64,000 nucleotides of DNA from Rhodospirillales bacterium. GTDB taxonomy: Bacteria > Pseudomonadota > Alphaproteobacteria > ATCC43930 > CGMCC-115725. The first letter of the stretch is position 1, and each line of letters begins with the position of its first letter. Positions 1 to 9,807 of this stretch are shown here, in pieces. The notes below the pieces were generated by a model. That model was not told the origin of the DNA and did not search any database. It was given only the letters and a program-made list of their open reading frames with translations. The position numbers and the translations under genes were made by a program. The stretch covers positions 1 through 64,000 of the forward strand of contig JAQGIC010000057.1 in NCBI GenBank assembly GCA_028288725.1, written 5' to 3'.

Positions 1-618
<618 letters not shown>

Positions 619-631
619 AGATGTCGCAGGC

Positions 632-733
632 ACCCTCACCCCGACCCTCTCCCATCCATGGAAGAGGGAGCTTTCTGCGCCCTCTACCGCTTGCGGGAGA
701 GGGAGGGCCCAGCGTCAGCGGGAGGGTGAGGGT
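632..733. repeat. Nested inverted repeat between livF and the ligase
   Basis: The outer arms ACCCTCACCC (632-641) and GGGTGAGGGT (724-733) are perfect complements. The inner arms CCCTCTCCC (645-653) and GGGAGAGGG (695-703) also pair, giving a long two-tier stem-loop. The sequence resembles the dispersed CCCTCACCC...GGGTGAGGG elements found between genes in many proteobacteria. It may end or attenuate the liv transcript. Confidence 0.7.
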
Positions 734-763
734 CGACCCGCGTCACCGTTTTAGGGGCGCCCC

Positions 764-1987
764 ATGACCGAATACTACGACGCGCTGGAGACACGCCCGG
801 CGGACGAACGCGAGGCCGCCCTGCTGGCGGCATTGCCGGGCCAGATCGCCCATGCCCAGGCGCGCGCGCCGGGGTTCGCGCGGATCCTGGCCGGGGTCGA
901 GCCGGCGTCGATTACCAGCCGTGCGGCCCTGGCAACATTGCCGATCACGCGCAAATCCGATCTGATCGAGGCGCAGAAGGCGTCGCGGCCGTTCGCCGGG
1001 CTGAACGCGACGGCTCCCGGCCGGCTGGCGCGGATCTTTCAGTCGCCGGGACCGATCTATGATCCGGAGGGGCGCGGATCCGACTGGTGGCGCTTCGCCC
1101 GCGCGCTCCATGCCGCCGGATTCCGGCCGGGCGAGATCGTGCATAATTGCTTCTCCTATCACATGACCCCGGCCGGCTCGATGTTCGAGACCGGGGCCCA
1201 TGCGCTCGGCTGCGCGGTGTTTCCCGCCGGCGTCGGCCAGACCGAGCAGCAGGTTCGCGCCATCGCCGATATCGGGCCCGGCGCCTATGTCGGCACGCCG
1301 TCGTTCCTGGGCCTGATCCTGGATAAGGCGGTCGAAATGGGCGTGGCCCTCCCGTCGCTGACCAAGGGCCTGGTGTCGGGCGAGGCCTATCCGGAGACGG
1401 CGCGTGCCCGCTTCGCCGAGGCTGGCATTGCCGTGCTGCAATGTTATGCGACCGCCGATCTGGGGCTGATCGCCTACGAGACCCGGCCGCGCGGCGGGCT
1501 GGTGCTGGACGAGGGCGTGCTGGTCGAACTGGTGCGTCCGGGGACCGGCGATCCGGTGGCGGCGGGCGAGGTCGGCGAAGTGGTCGTGACCAGCTTCAAT
1601 CCCGACTATCCGCTGATCCGGTTCGCGACCGGCGACCTGTCGCAATTTCTCGATGGCGACAGTGCCTGCGGCCGGACCAACCGGCGCCTCAAGGGCTGGC
1701 TCGGCCGGGCCGATCAGACGACCAAGGTCAAGGGCATGTTCGTGCACCCGAGCCAGATCGCCGAGATCGTGCGGCGCCATGGCGAAATCGGCCGTGCGCG
1801 CCTGGTCGTCGAGAACGACGGCCAGGGCGACCGGATGATCCTGGTCTGCGAAGGGACCGGCGATGCCGCCATTCCGGCGATCGAGGCGTCCATTCAGGCG
1901 GTGACGAAACTACGCGGCACGGTATGTTTCGTCGCATCGGGCAGCCTGGCGAATGATGGCAAGGTCATCGACGACACCCGGGCGTGA
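764..1987 (+). CDS. PaaK-like AMP-binding acyl-CoA ligase family protein
   Basis: A 407-residue member of the phenylacetate-CoA ligase-like branch of the adenylate-forming enzymes, presumably activating an aromatic or other carboxylic acid to its CoA thioester in the cytoplasm. Family features include the N-terminal helical part, FSYHMTPAGSMFE (about residues 131-143), YVGTPSFLG (about 179-187), the ATP-binding CYATADLGLIAYE region (about 227-239) and FATGDLS (about 288-294). The C-terminal lid contains GRADQTTKVKGMFVHPSQI. The usual Ser/Thr/Gly-rich P-loop is replaced by QSPGPIYDPEG (about residues 91-101), a departure from SSGTTG. It lies downstream of livF in the same direction, which suggests uptake and activation of one substrate. 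The substrate cannot be told from sequence. Confidence 0.85.
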   Translation: MTEYYDALETRPADEREAALLAALPGQIAHAQARAPGFARILAGVEPASITSRAALATLPITRKSDLIEAQKASRPFAGLNATAPGRLARIFQSPGPIYDPEGRGSDWWRFARALHAAGFRPGEIVHNCFSYHMTPAGSMFETGAHALGCAVFPAGVGQTEQQVRAIADIGPGAYVGTPSFLGLILDKAVEMGVALPSLTKGLVSGEAYPETARARFAEAGIAVLQCYATADLGLIAYETRPRGGLVLDEGVLVELVRPGTGDPVAAGEVGEVVVTSFNPDYPLIRFATGDLSQFLDGDSACGRTNRRLKGWLGRADQTTKVKGMFVHPSQIAEIVRRHGEIGRARLVVENDGQGDRMILVCEGTGDAAIPAIEASIQAVTKLRGTVCFVASGSLANDGKVIDDTRA

Positions 1988-2196
1988 CATGGGGCGGCTG
2001 TGACCATTTGCATCGCATTCGAGCAATCACAATTTCGCCACAATTTGGCCGGCCCGGCGCCGTAATTGAATCGTGGACTGTTGCCGCTGGGACGCCGTTG
2101 CGGCGGCGTCCCCGGCAATCAGCGTAGCCTTGCGCGTGCCTCAGGTCGGCGCTCGGGCGGCCTGGGGTCCGGAACGGATCCGGCCGCCCGTTTTTC

Positions 2197-4029
2197 TTAT
2201 GAGCGCTTGAGCGCGGATGGGTTCGCCCGGGCCAATTTCACCACCTGCGACAATTCCCCATAGGGCCGCTGGATCAGCCCCTGGAGCGTGCCCAGGCTGC
2301 GGCCCAGATGCGCATCCAGGAGGGCGATTTCGGCCGGGCTCCAGCCGGCGAGCCATTCGGCCAGCGATTTGGCCGGCTGCGGCCGGCCGGCCTTGGGCAG
2401 CACGGGCGTCGCCTGCGACCGCGGCACGCTGCGGGTGACCCGGCCATCGCGACGGGTCGCCTGGCCCTGGCGGGCGAGCCAGCCGTCGAGCCGCCCCGGC
2501 CCCTGCCAGTCCAGCCCGTCGTCATCGTCGAGCGCCGCCAGCCCCTCGACCAGGAACGGGCTCGGTCGGACCGCCTCGACATCGCCATTGCGCTTGGTGC
2601 GGCTGCGCGGCCAACTCAAGAACAGCCGCGATTCCGCGCGGGTCAGCGCCACATAGAACAGCCGCCGCTCCTCGGCCCGGGCGCCGGCGTCGGTCGCCCG
2701 ATAGTGCGGCAGCACGCCCAGCAGCAGGCCGGGCAGGAACACGGCGTCGAATTCCAGGCCCTTCGATTCATGGATGGTGCGGAACGCGACGCCGGGCGCC
2801 TTGCCCTCCTCGATCGGAATACGACGCCGGCGCAGTGCCGCCTTGACCGCGTCCAGCACCGTCTCGGCCGAGGGCCGGGCGCGGTACAGCACCGCGATCC
2901 GTTCCGGTGGCATGCCCTCGTCATCGATCAGCGCCGCCAGCTGGCGCGCGATCCAGCTGCCTTCGGCCTCGGCGTCGTCGGCCTCGTGACAGGCGACCCG
3001 GCCGGGATTGAGATAGGCGCCGGTGCCGTCGCGCCTTTCGTCCCGCTCGATCGGCCGGCTGCCCCGCTTCGGATCGCCCTCGATCACCGCGCGGGCGAGG
3101 CCGGTGATGGCCCGGCCGCAGCGCAGATTGGTGCCCAGGCGATAGGCCGTGGCGGCCGGAAAGTCGCGGGCGAAGCGGCGGATGCGCTCGATCTCGGCAT
3201 GGCGAAAGCCGAAGATCGCCTGATCCTCGTCGCCGACCGCCCAGATCCGGCCGCCGCCGGCGAGGAACAGCTTGAAGAATGCGATCTGGGCCGAGGTCAC
3301 GTCCTGATATTCATCGACCAGCAGATCGGTGAAGCGGGCGAACAGCTTGGTCGCCAGAGCCGGATCGGCCTGGCAGCGCTCGATGATGCGGCACTGGATC
3401 TCGGCATGGTCGTAGCGGGCGGCCTGATCCATCGCCGCGCGATATTTCGGATAGGCCTGCGCCGCCCGGCGCCAGACCTCGCCGACGTCGGCGGAGATGG
3501 CGAGCCGCGCGATCTCGGGCTCGGCCATCGCCCGGGCGCGGAAGCCGTCGAACGCGCCCAGCAGATTGGTGCCTTCCTCGTCGGGGTCGAGCGCCGACCG
3601 GCCGAACAGCCTGGTCGCAAAGGTTTCCCGGCTCTCGCCCGACCGGTCCTCGTCGCCGCGCCGTCGGTCGTCGATCAGCAGGCCGAAATCCGGTGCGATC
3701 CCGACCGAACCGGCGGCGGCGCGCAGGATCGCCTGGGCAAAGCCGTCGATGGTGCGGACCCGCCGCTCCAGCGACCGGCGATCCTCGATGAAGGTGCCGA
3801 GCCGCTCCAGCATCTCGGCCGTGGCGCGCCGCGTAAAGGTGACCAGCGCCATCCGGTCGGGCTCGGCGCCCTGGTTCAGGCGATGCAGATAGCGCGCGAC
3901 CAGCGTGCGCGTCTTGCCGGCGCCGGCGCAGGCCTGCACCAGCGCATGGCCATGCGGACCGGTCGCCGCGGCGAATTGCTCGTCCGTCAGGTCGAGCGCC
4001 GGACGACCGGCGAAGTTCAGGAGCGGCAT
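2197..4029 (-). CDS. UvrD/Rep-like superfamily 1 DNA helicase
   Basis: A 610-residue ATP-dependent helicase of the UvrD/PcrA group. All SF1 motifs can be read: motif I ACAGAGKTRTL (about residues 33-43), motif II LLVDEYQDV, motif III VGDEDQAIFGFRHAE, motif IV region LGTNLRCG, motif V TIHESKGLEFDAVFLPG and motif VI RRLFYVALTRAESRLFLSW. It is shorter than UvrD (about 720 residues), and the C-terminal tail (after about residue 480) is Arg/Pro-rich with no recognised domain. The ATG at 4029 puts motif I at the expected distance from the N-terminus. It is followed by convergent-free sequence and preceded by htpG on the same strand with a 40-bp gap. A role in repair or replication restart is likely, but no partner gene is nearby. 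Confidence 0.88.
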   Translation of the reverse strand: MPLLNFAGRPALDLTDEQFAAATGPHGHALVQACAGAGKTRTLVARYLHRLNQGAEPDRMALVTFTRRATAEMLERLGTFIEDRRSLERRVRTIDGFAQAILRAAAGSVGIAPDFGLLIDDRRRGDEDRSGESRETFATRLFGRSALDPDEEGTNLLGAFDGFRARAMAEPEIARLAISADVGEVWRRAAQAYPKYRAAMDQAARYDHAEIQCRIIERCQADPALATKLFARFTDLLVDEYQDVTSAQIAFFKLFLAGGGRIWAVGDEDQAIFGFRHAEIERIRRFARDFPAATAYRLGTNLRCGRAITGLARAVIEGDPKRGSRPIERDERRDGTGAYLNPGRVACHEADDAEAEGSWIARQLAALIDDEGMPPERIAVLYRARPSAETVLDAVKAALRRRRIPIEEGKAPGVAFRTIHESKGLEFDAVFLPGLLLGVLPHYRATDAGARAEERRLFYVALTRAESRLFLSWPRSRTKRNGDVEAVRPSPFLVEGLAALDDDDGLDWQGPGRLDGWLARQGQATRRDGRVTRSVPRSQATPVLPKAGRPQPAKSLAEWLAGWSPAEIALLDAHLGRSLGTLQGLIQRPYGELSQVVKLARANPSALKRS

Positions 4030-4069
4030 GGCTGGTGGCGGGTCGCCGACGGACCGGCGACCCGCTTGA

Positions 4070-5935
4070 TCAAGCGGCCAGGCCGCGTTCCAGGCAGCTC
4101 GCCAGCCGCTTGGCGAACGCCACCGGGTCGGGCAGCGCCTCGCCCTCCACGATGCGGGCCTGGTCCAGCAGCAGCCAGGCGGCGTCTTCGAGGGCCGGTC
4201 CCGTGCCGCCCTGGCCGAGCCGTTCGGCCAGGCGGACGATCAGCGGATGGTGCGGATTGACCTCCAGCACACGCTTGCTCTCTTCGCCCAGCTGCTTGTG
4301 CTGCTTCAACAGGCGGGCCAGATGCATGTCCATGTCGCCCTCGTCGGCGACCAGGCACACGGCACTCTCGGTCAGACGGTCGGTGCTGCGCACGTCCTTC
4401 ACCGCCTGCCCGAGCGTCAGCTTCAGGAGCGCGATCAGGTCGCCGGTCCCGGCGGGTACCGGGGCCTCGTCCTGCTTGGGCGCGTCCTTGTCGCCGCTCT
4501 CGATCGTGCCCAGATCGGCGCCGCCGCGGGTGACGGAGCGGAATTCGTGCTCCTTGAACTTCGCGACCATCGGCAGCCAGAACTCGTCGACCGGGTCTGT
4601 CAGCAGCAGCACCTCGATGCCCTTGGCGCGGAAGCCTTCGAGCTGCGGGCTGCGGAGCGCCGCCTCAGGCGTGTCGGCGGTGATCGTGTAGATCGCAGTC
4701 TGGCCCGGTTTCATCCGGCCGACATAATCTTCGAGGCTGGTCAGCCCGTCCGCCCCGGTCGACCGGAAGCGGGCGAGGCCCAGGAGCGCGTCGCGCTGCT
4801 CGAATTCCTCGTACAGGCCTTCCTTCAGGACCGCGCCGAAATTCTCCCAGAATTTGGCATATTCCTCGGGGGCGTCGGTCGCCTTTTTGGCCAGTTCGCC
4901 CAGCACGCGCTTGGTCACGCCGTGGCGGATCTTGGCGATCAGCGGATTGGCCTGCAGCGTCTCCCGGCTGATGTTGAGCGGCAGATCCTCGCTGTCGATC
5001 ACGCCCTTCAGGAAGCGCAGGTACGCCGGGATCAGCTCGGCGCAATCGTCGGTCACGAACACGCGGCGGACATAGAGCCGGACCGCGTGCTTGCGCGCCG
5101 GATCGAACAGGTCGAACGGCTTGGAACCCGGCACGAACAGCATGCTGGTATATTCGATGACGCCTTCGGCCTTGTAATGCAGCGTCAGCCAGGGCTCGTC
5201 GTAGGCGTGGGCGACCTGGCGATAGAACTCGGTGGATTGCTCCGGCGTCACTTCGCTCTTGGACCGGGTCCAGAGCGCGGACGCACTGTTCAGCGCCTCT
5301 TCCTTGCCGTCCTCGTCCAGCACGATCGGCAGCGCGATATGGTCGGCGTAGGTCTTGACCACATGCTTGAGGCGCGCCGGCAGCATGTAGTCCTGCTCGT
5401 CTTCCTTCAGATGCAGCGTGATCCGGGTGCCGACCTCGGCCGTCTCGACCGGCGTCACGGTGAATTCGCCCTTGCCGTCGGATTCCCACTGGTGCGCCTG
5501 GGCGTGACCGGCCTTGCGCGATACGACGGTGACCCGGTCGGCGACCATGAAGGCGGAATAGAACCCCACGCCGAACTGGCCGATCTGGCTGACGTCGCGC
5601 TTGGCGTCGCCATCCAGATTCTTCAGGAACGCGGCCGTGCCCGAGCGCGCGATGGTGCCCAGGTTCTCGATCAGCTCGTCCTCGGTCATGCCGATGCCGT
5701 TGTCGAGAATCGTCAGCGTCTTGGCGGCCTGATCGGGTTTCAGGACCACGCGGTACTTGCCGTCGGGGGCGCCCAGCAGCGGCTCGGTCAAGGCCTGATA
5801 GCGCCGGCGATCGCACGCGTCGGACGCGTTCGAGATCAGCTCGCGCAGGAAGACCTTCTTATCGCTGTAGAGCGAGTGGGCGACGATATCGAGCAGGCGC
5901 GAGACTTCGGCCTGAAAGCTACGGGTTTCTGCCAT
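4070..5935 (-). CDS. htpG: Molecular chaperone HtpG (bacterial Hsp90)
   Basis: A 621-residue Hsp90 homologue acting as an ATP-dependent cytoplasmic chaperone dimer. The N-terminal GHKL ATPase domain shows FLRELISNASDA (catalytic Glu and Mg-binding Asn), DNGIGMT, and the lid/ATP segment GQFGVGFYSAF. The middle domain has the SEDLPLNISRETLQ stretch typical of all Hsp90s, and the C-terminus carries the dimerisation helices. The length matches HtpG. The ATG at 5935 (MAETRSFQAEV) was chosen because family members begin just before the F-x-AEV segment; an in-frame start four codons upstream is less likely. A possible sigma-32 promoter lies upstream, and the window also encodes RpoH. Confidence 0.97.
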   Translation of the reverse strand: MAETRSFQAEVSRLLDIVAHSLYSDKKVFLRELISNASDACDRRRYQALTEPLLGAPDGKYRVVLKPDQAAKTLTILDNGIGMTEDELIENLGTIARSGTAAFLKNLDGDAKRDVSQIGQFGVGFYSAFMVADRVTVVSRKAGHAQAHQWESDGKGEFTVTPVETAEVGTRITLHLKEDEQDYMLPARLKHVVKTYADHIALPIVLDEDGKEEALNSASALWTRSKSEVTPEQSTEFYRQVAHAYDEPWLTLHYKAEGVIEYTSMLFVPGSKPFDLFDPARKHAVRLYVRRVFVTDDCAELIPAYLRFLKGVIDSEDLPLNISRETLQANPLIAKIRHGVTKRVLGELAKKATDAPEEYAKFWENFGAVLKEGLYEEFEQRDALLGLARFRSTGADGLTSLEDYVGRMKPGQTAIYTITADTPEAALRSPQLEGFRAKGIEVLLLTDPVDEFWLPMVAKFKEHEFRSVTRGGADLGTIESGDKDAPKQDEAPVPAGTGDLIALLKLTLGQAVKDVRSTDRLTESAVCLVADEGDMDMHLARLLKQHKQLGEESKRVLEVNPHHPLIVRLAERLGQGGTGPALEDAAWLLLDQARIVEGEALPDPVAFAKRLASCLERGLAA

Positions 5936-5976
5936 CCTTAGAACCATCGATCTGATTGCATGAAACGGGGCCCCTC

Positions 5977-6005
5977 ATATGTATGAGTGCTTCCGTCATC
6001 GCAAG
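5977..6005 (-). promoter_or_regulatory. Possible RpoH (sigma-32) promoter of htpG
   Basis: On the minus strand, CTTG (6005-6002) is followed after 16 bases by CATACATAT (5985-5977). This is close to the alphaproteobacterial heat-shock pattern CTTG-N16/17-CNTATNT. It would leave a leader of roughly 30 bases before the htpG ATG. The assignment rests on motif similarity and on htpG being a classic heat-shock gene. Confidence 0.35.
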
Positions 6006-6078
6006 GGTTCGACGTCACACATCCGATCGTCGCCAGCCGGTGCTTGCATTTCGGCATCAGCCGCCCGATGTTCCGAAC

Positions 6079-8577
6079 ATGGGATCGACCCTCGAGTCCG
6101 GGCGGATCACGGCGGTATTGGGGCCGACCAATACCGGCAAGACCCATCTCGCCATCGAACGCATGCTGGGCCACGCCTCGGGCATGATCGGCTTCCCCTT
6201 GCGCCTGCTGGCTCGGGAAAACTACGATCGCGTCGTGCGCGAAAAGGGCGTCCGTGCCGTGGCGCTCATCACCGGCGAAGAAAAGATCATCCCGCCGAAC
6301 CCGAACTGGTTCGTCTGCACCGTCGAATCCATGCCGTTGGACCGTCAGGTCGATTTCCTGGCGATCGACGAGATCCAGCTCGCCGCCGATCCGGAGCGCG
6401 GCCATATCTTTACCGACCGGCTGCTGCATGCGCGCGGCCGGTACGAGACCATGTTCCTCGGTTCCGACACGATCCGCCCGCTGCTGCGCCGGCTGGTGCC
6501 CCAGGCCGAAACCGTGTCGCGTCCGCGCTTCTCGACGCTCACCTATACCGGTCCGCGAAAGGTGACCCGCCTGCCGCCGCGCAGCGCGGTCGTGGCCTTT
6601 TCGGTGTCCGACGTGTTCGAGCTGGCCGAACTGGTGCGGCGCCAGCGCGGCGGCACGGCGGTCGTGCTGGGCGCCTTGAGCCCGCGGGCGCGCAACGCCC
6701 AGGTCGCGATGTATCAGGCCGGCGAGGTCGATTACATGGTCGCGACCGATGCCATCGGCATGGGCCTGAACATGGATCTGGACCATGTCGCCTTCGCGCG
6801 CCTCAGCAAATTCGACGGGCGCGGACCCCGCCGCCTGACCGCACCGGAGATCGCGCAGATCGCCGGCCGCGCGGGCCGGCACATGAACGACGGCACCTTC
6901 GGCACCACGGCCGAGGCGGGTCCGCTGGACGAGGAGCTGGTCGAGGCGGTCGAGGCGCATCGCTTCGATCCGTTGACCGCGCTCTGGTGGCGCAACCCGC
7001 GCCTGGATTTCCGCTCGGCCGCCTTGTTGCTGAAAAGCCTGGAGGCCCGGCCGCCGTCGCCCGTGCTGCTGCGGGCCGATGGCGGCGACGATCAGCTGGC
7101 GCTGCTGGCGCTGGCCCGCCAGCCCGACATCGCGAAGAAGGCGACCAACCCGGGCAATGTCCGGCTGCTGTGGGAGATCTGCCAGATCCCGGATTTCCGC
7201 AAGGTGATGAGCGAGGATCACGCCCGGCTGCTGACCCAGATCTTCCGCCACCTGACGGGGCCGGACGAACGGCTGCCGCCAGACTGGGTCGCGGCCCAGA
7301 TCGCCCGGATCGACCGGACCGAGGGCGATATCGACACGCTGGTCCAGCGCATCGCCCATATCCGCACCTGGACCTACATCACCAACCGCATCGGCTGGCT
7401 GGCTGACGGGGCCACCTGGCAGGATCGCACGCGCGCGGTCGAGGACAAGCTGTCCGATGCGCTGCACGACCGCATCACCCAGCGCTTCGTCGACCGGCGC
7501 TCCGCCTTCCTGGTGCGCAGCCTGGCGGAATCCCGCGAGCTGACGGCCAGCGTCGCCGACGATGGCGAGGTCTGGGTCGAGGGCCATTTCGTCGGGGTCA
7601 TGAAAGGCTTCGGCTTCCATCCCGATCCGGCCGCGACCGGCGAGGGGGCCCGGACCCTGATGGTCGCGGCCAACCGCATGCTGCGCGGCGAGGTCCAGGC
7701 CCGCGCCCGCCGCCTGACCGCGGCCGACGATAGCGCCTTCGCGCTGTCGCCGGACGGGACGATCGCCTGGGGCATCGAGCCTGTGGCGCGCCTGGTCGCC
7801 GGCGACCGCGCGCTCAGCCCCAGGGTCGAGTTGCGGGCGGTGGATTTCCTCGACGGCGAGGCGCGCGAAGGGGTCAAGCGGCGGTTGGAACGTTTCGTGC
7901 GCGATACGATCGCCCGGGTGATGGCGCCGCTCGAGGCGGCCCTGGCCAGTCCGCTGGACGCGCGGGCGCGCGGGCTGGTGTTCCGGCTGGGTGAGGGGTT
8001 GGGCTCGCTCGATGCAGAGCCGGTCCGGTCGCTCGTCGGCGAATTGGAGCCGGCCGATCGCAAGGCGCTGGCCCGGCTCGGCATTCGGTTCGGGACCGAG
8101 ACGATCTATTTCGACCGGCTGCTGAAGCCCGGGGCGGTGGCGCTGCGCGCCTTGCTCTGGACCCTGCATCAGGGCGTCGGCCCGCTCCGCGTTCCGCCGC
8201 CGGGGCGCCTGTCGGTCGCGCGCGAAGCGGAGCCGGTCGCCTATTTCGATGCGATCGGCTATCGCCCGGTCGGCCCGCGGGCGATCCGGGCCGATCGGCT
8301 GGAAGCGCTCGCGCTCGCGCTCAGGGCCAAAGCGCGGGATGGCCGCTTCACCCTCGATGGCGCGCTCGCGGCCCTGGTCGGATCGCCGGCGCACGATCTG
8401 CCCGGCATTGTCGCGGCGCTGGGATATCGCGGCGTGGTTGAGGATGGCGTGACCAGCTTCGTCGCCAAGAAGCGGCCGTCCCGCCGCAAGGAAGCCCGCG
8501 CGGTTCAACCCGCCCCCGCCCCGCTCTCGGCCGATCATCCCTTCGCCAAGCTCGGAGCCCTCAGGGGTCGCGGTTGA
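6079..8577 (+). CDS. SUV3-like DExH-box RNA helicase
   Basis: An 832-residue superfamily 2 helicase of the mitochondrial SUV3 / bacterial SUV3-like family, probably active in RNA unwinding or decay. Motif I is GPTNTGKTH close to the N-terminus, motif II is AIDEIQL (a DEIQ variant of DExH), the C-terminal helicase lobe shows VATDAIGMGLNMDLD, and motif VI is QIAGRAGRH. A long C-terminal half (about residues 300-830) carries the Suv3-type helical region and an Arg-rich tail. The frame is open to TTG 5956 and also has ATG 5983. ATG 6079 was preferred because the conserved part begins there and because it leaves room for the divergent htpG promoter; confidence in the start is moderate. The stop overlaps the TTG start of the S4 gene, pointing to translational coupling. 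Confidence 0.88.
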   Translation: MGSTLESGRITAVLGPTNTGKTHLAIERMLGHASGMIGFPLRLLARENYDRVVREKGVRAVALITGEEKIIPPNPNWFVCTVESMPLDRQVDFLAIDEIQLAADPERGHIFTDRLLHARGRYETMFLGSDTIRPLLRRLVPQAETVSRPRFSTLTYTGPRKVTRLPPRSAVVAFSVSDVFELAELVRRQRGGTAVVLGALSPRARNAQVAMYQAGEVDYMVATDAIGMGLNMDLDHVAFARLSKFDGRGPRRLTAPEIAQIAGRAGRHMNDGTFGTTAEAGPLDEELVEAVEAHRFDPLTALWWRNPRLDFRSAALLLKSLEARPPSPVLLRADGGDDQLALLALARQPDIAKKATNPGNVRLLWEICQIPDFRKVMSEDHARLLTQIFRHLTGPDERLPPDWVAAQIARIDRTEGDIDTLVQRIAHIRTWTYITNRIGWLADGATWQDRTRAVEDKLSDALHDRITQRFVDRRSAFLVRSLAESRELTASVADDGEVWVEGHFVGVMKGFGFHPDPAATGEGARTLMVAANRMLRGEVQARARRLTAADDSAFALSPDGTIAWGIEPVARLVAGDRALSPRVELRAVDFLDGEAREGVKRRLERFVRDTIARVMAPLEAALASPLDARARGLVFRLGEGLGSLDAEPVRSLVGELEPADRKALARLGIRFGTETIYFDRLLKPGAVALRALLWTLHQGVGPLRVPPPGRLSVAREAEPVAYFDAIGYRPVGPRAIRADRLEALALALRAKARDGRFTLDGALAALVGSPAHDLPGIVAALGYRGVVEDGVTSFVAKKRPSRRKEARAVQPAPAPLSADHPFAKLGALRGRG

Positions 8578-8897
8578 GCGAGGGGGTGACCCTGCGCATC
8601 GACAAATGGCTGTGGCATGCCCGCCTGGCCAAGACCCGATCGCTCGCGGCCCGGCTGTGCGAGGCCGGCGTGGTCGAATTGGACGGCCGCGTCGTAACCA
8701 AGCCCAACCAAGCCGTGCGCGTCGGCGCCCGGATCACGGTCGTGCAGGGCCGCCATCGCCGCCGGGTCGAGGTGCTGGCGCTCGGCACGCGGCGCGGGCC
8801 GGCGCCGGAAGCGCAGATACTTTACCGCGACACCGCGTCGCCCGAACCCCTGTCCCGCACCCCGGACGACTGGGTGCCGCTGCTGGCCGACGACTGA
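8574..8897 (+). CDS. S4-domain RNA-binding protein (Hsp15/HslR-like)
   Basis: A 107-residue protein made almost entirely of one S4 RNA-binding fold, as in heat-shock protein 15, which binds free 50S subunits carrying nascent chains. Signature segments are RIDKWLWHARLAKTRS (about residues 8-23), the VxxGxVxxNG-like turn AGVVELDGRVVTKPNQAV, and VRVGARITV. The TTG at 8574 overlaps the helicase stop (TTGA). A GTG at 8586 is an alternative start that keeps the whole domain. Operonic pairing of a SUV3-like helicase with an S4 protein is seen in other alphaproteobacteria (from memory) and suggests work on the same RNA substrates. Confidence 0.88.
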   Translation: MSEGVTLRIDKWLWHARLAKTRSLAARLCEAGVVELDGRVVTKPNQAVRVGARITVVQGRHRRRVEVLALGTRRGPAPEAQILYRDTASPEPLSRTPDDWVPLLADD

Positions 8898-9063
8898 GCG
8901 CGCGAACGATCGCGATGGACGGGTTCGGACCAGATAATCGACTGCGTCCCGGACCATCGGCGGCACGATCGAGGGCGGCACGGCTGAGGCGGGACGGCAT
9001 GGCGGCGGCTCCGGTCCGATATCGATCGGAACCTATCGGGAACAAAGTCCCGTGCCAAGCGGC

Positions 9064-9696
9064 TTACCGGCGGCGGAACACCAGGCCCAGATTGTTCGCC
9101 GGCATCGGCGCGATCTCCGCCAGATCGAGGCCCGCCGCGTCGGCCGTCTCGACCATCGTTTCCAGATCGCGCACGCCCCAGGCCGGGTTCTGCCGGCGTA
9201 GGTTCTGGTCGAATGCCGCATTGCTGGGGGCGGTGTGACGGCCGTCGCGCTTGTAGGGGCCGTACAGCACGAGCGGGGCCGCCGTGGGCAACACGCGGGC
9301 GGCACCGCCGAGCAGCCCGACGGTGGCGGCCCAGGGCGAGATATGGACCAGGTTGACGGCGATCATCGCGTCGGCCCGCTCGACCGGCCAGTTCGGCTGG
9401 GACGCATCCAGCGCCAGCGGAGCCGCGACATTGGCAAGGCCCGCCTCGGCGCTCCAGGCGACGATGCTGGCGCGCGCGGCGGCATCCGGATCGGTCGGCT
9501 GCCAGGTCAGGTGCGGCAGATGCCGGCCGAAGAACACAGCATGCTCGCCGGTGCCGCTGGCGATCTCCAGCACGGTGCCGGCCGGCGGCAGCACCCGCCT
9601 CAGCAGCGCCAGGATCGGGTCGCGATTGCGTTCGGTGGCGGGGGCAAAGCGTCGCGGATCGATCGGGATCGCGGCTGGATCGGGGGCTGGCGGCAT
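9064..9696 (-). CDS. DUF938-family SAM-dependent methyltransferase-like protein
   Basis: A 210-residue protein of the DUF938/UPF0585 family with a class I methyltransferase fold. The SAM-binding glycine-rich motif is VLEIASGTGEHAVFF (about residues 42-56), preceded by the family-typical APATERNRDPIL. Further family hallmarks are WQPTDPD, NLVHISPWAAT and LYGPYKRDGRHTAPSNAAFD. The length matches the family. No substrate is known for most members. It is transcribed alone, opposite to its neighbours. Cytoplasmic, with no signal peptide. Confidence 0.88.
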   Translation of the reverse strand: MPPAPDPAAIPIDPRRFAPATERNRDPILALLRRVLPPAGTVLEIASGTGEHAVFFGRHLPHLTWQPTDPDAAARASIVAWSAEAGLANVAAPLALDASQPNWPVERADAMIAVNLVHISPWAATVGLLGGAARVLPTAAPLVLYGPYKRDGRHTAPSNAAFDQNLRRQNPAWGVRDLETMVETADAAGLDLAEIAPMPANNLGLVFRRR

Positions 9697-9807
9697 GATC
9701 GGACGACGATAGCAGGTTTGGCGGCGCCTGCCGATGACCAGGTCTCGGGCTTACTTTCGGAGCCATCCTTGTTGAACCGGGGTGCCTCTCATGGTAGGGA
9801 CCGCTCC

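Noticed and set aside
2308-4260. Long open frame on the plus strand opposite the UvrD-like helicase
   Set aside because: It has no recognisable motif, and Arg/Gly/Ala/Asp/Gln-rich composition typical of an antisense shadow in GC-rich DNA; the minus strand has all helicase motifs.
5938-8538. 866-codon open frame antisense to the SUV3-like helicase
   Set aside because: Low-complexity shadow composition; the plus-strand protein has complete helicase motifs.
9235-9807. Upstream extension of the TerB-like reading frame
   Set aside because: It lies opposite the DUF938 gene and has no TerB-like sequence; the conserved part begins at ATG 9808.
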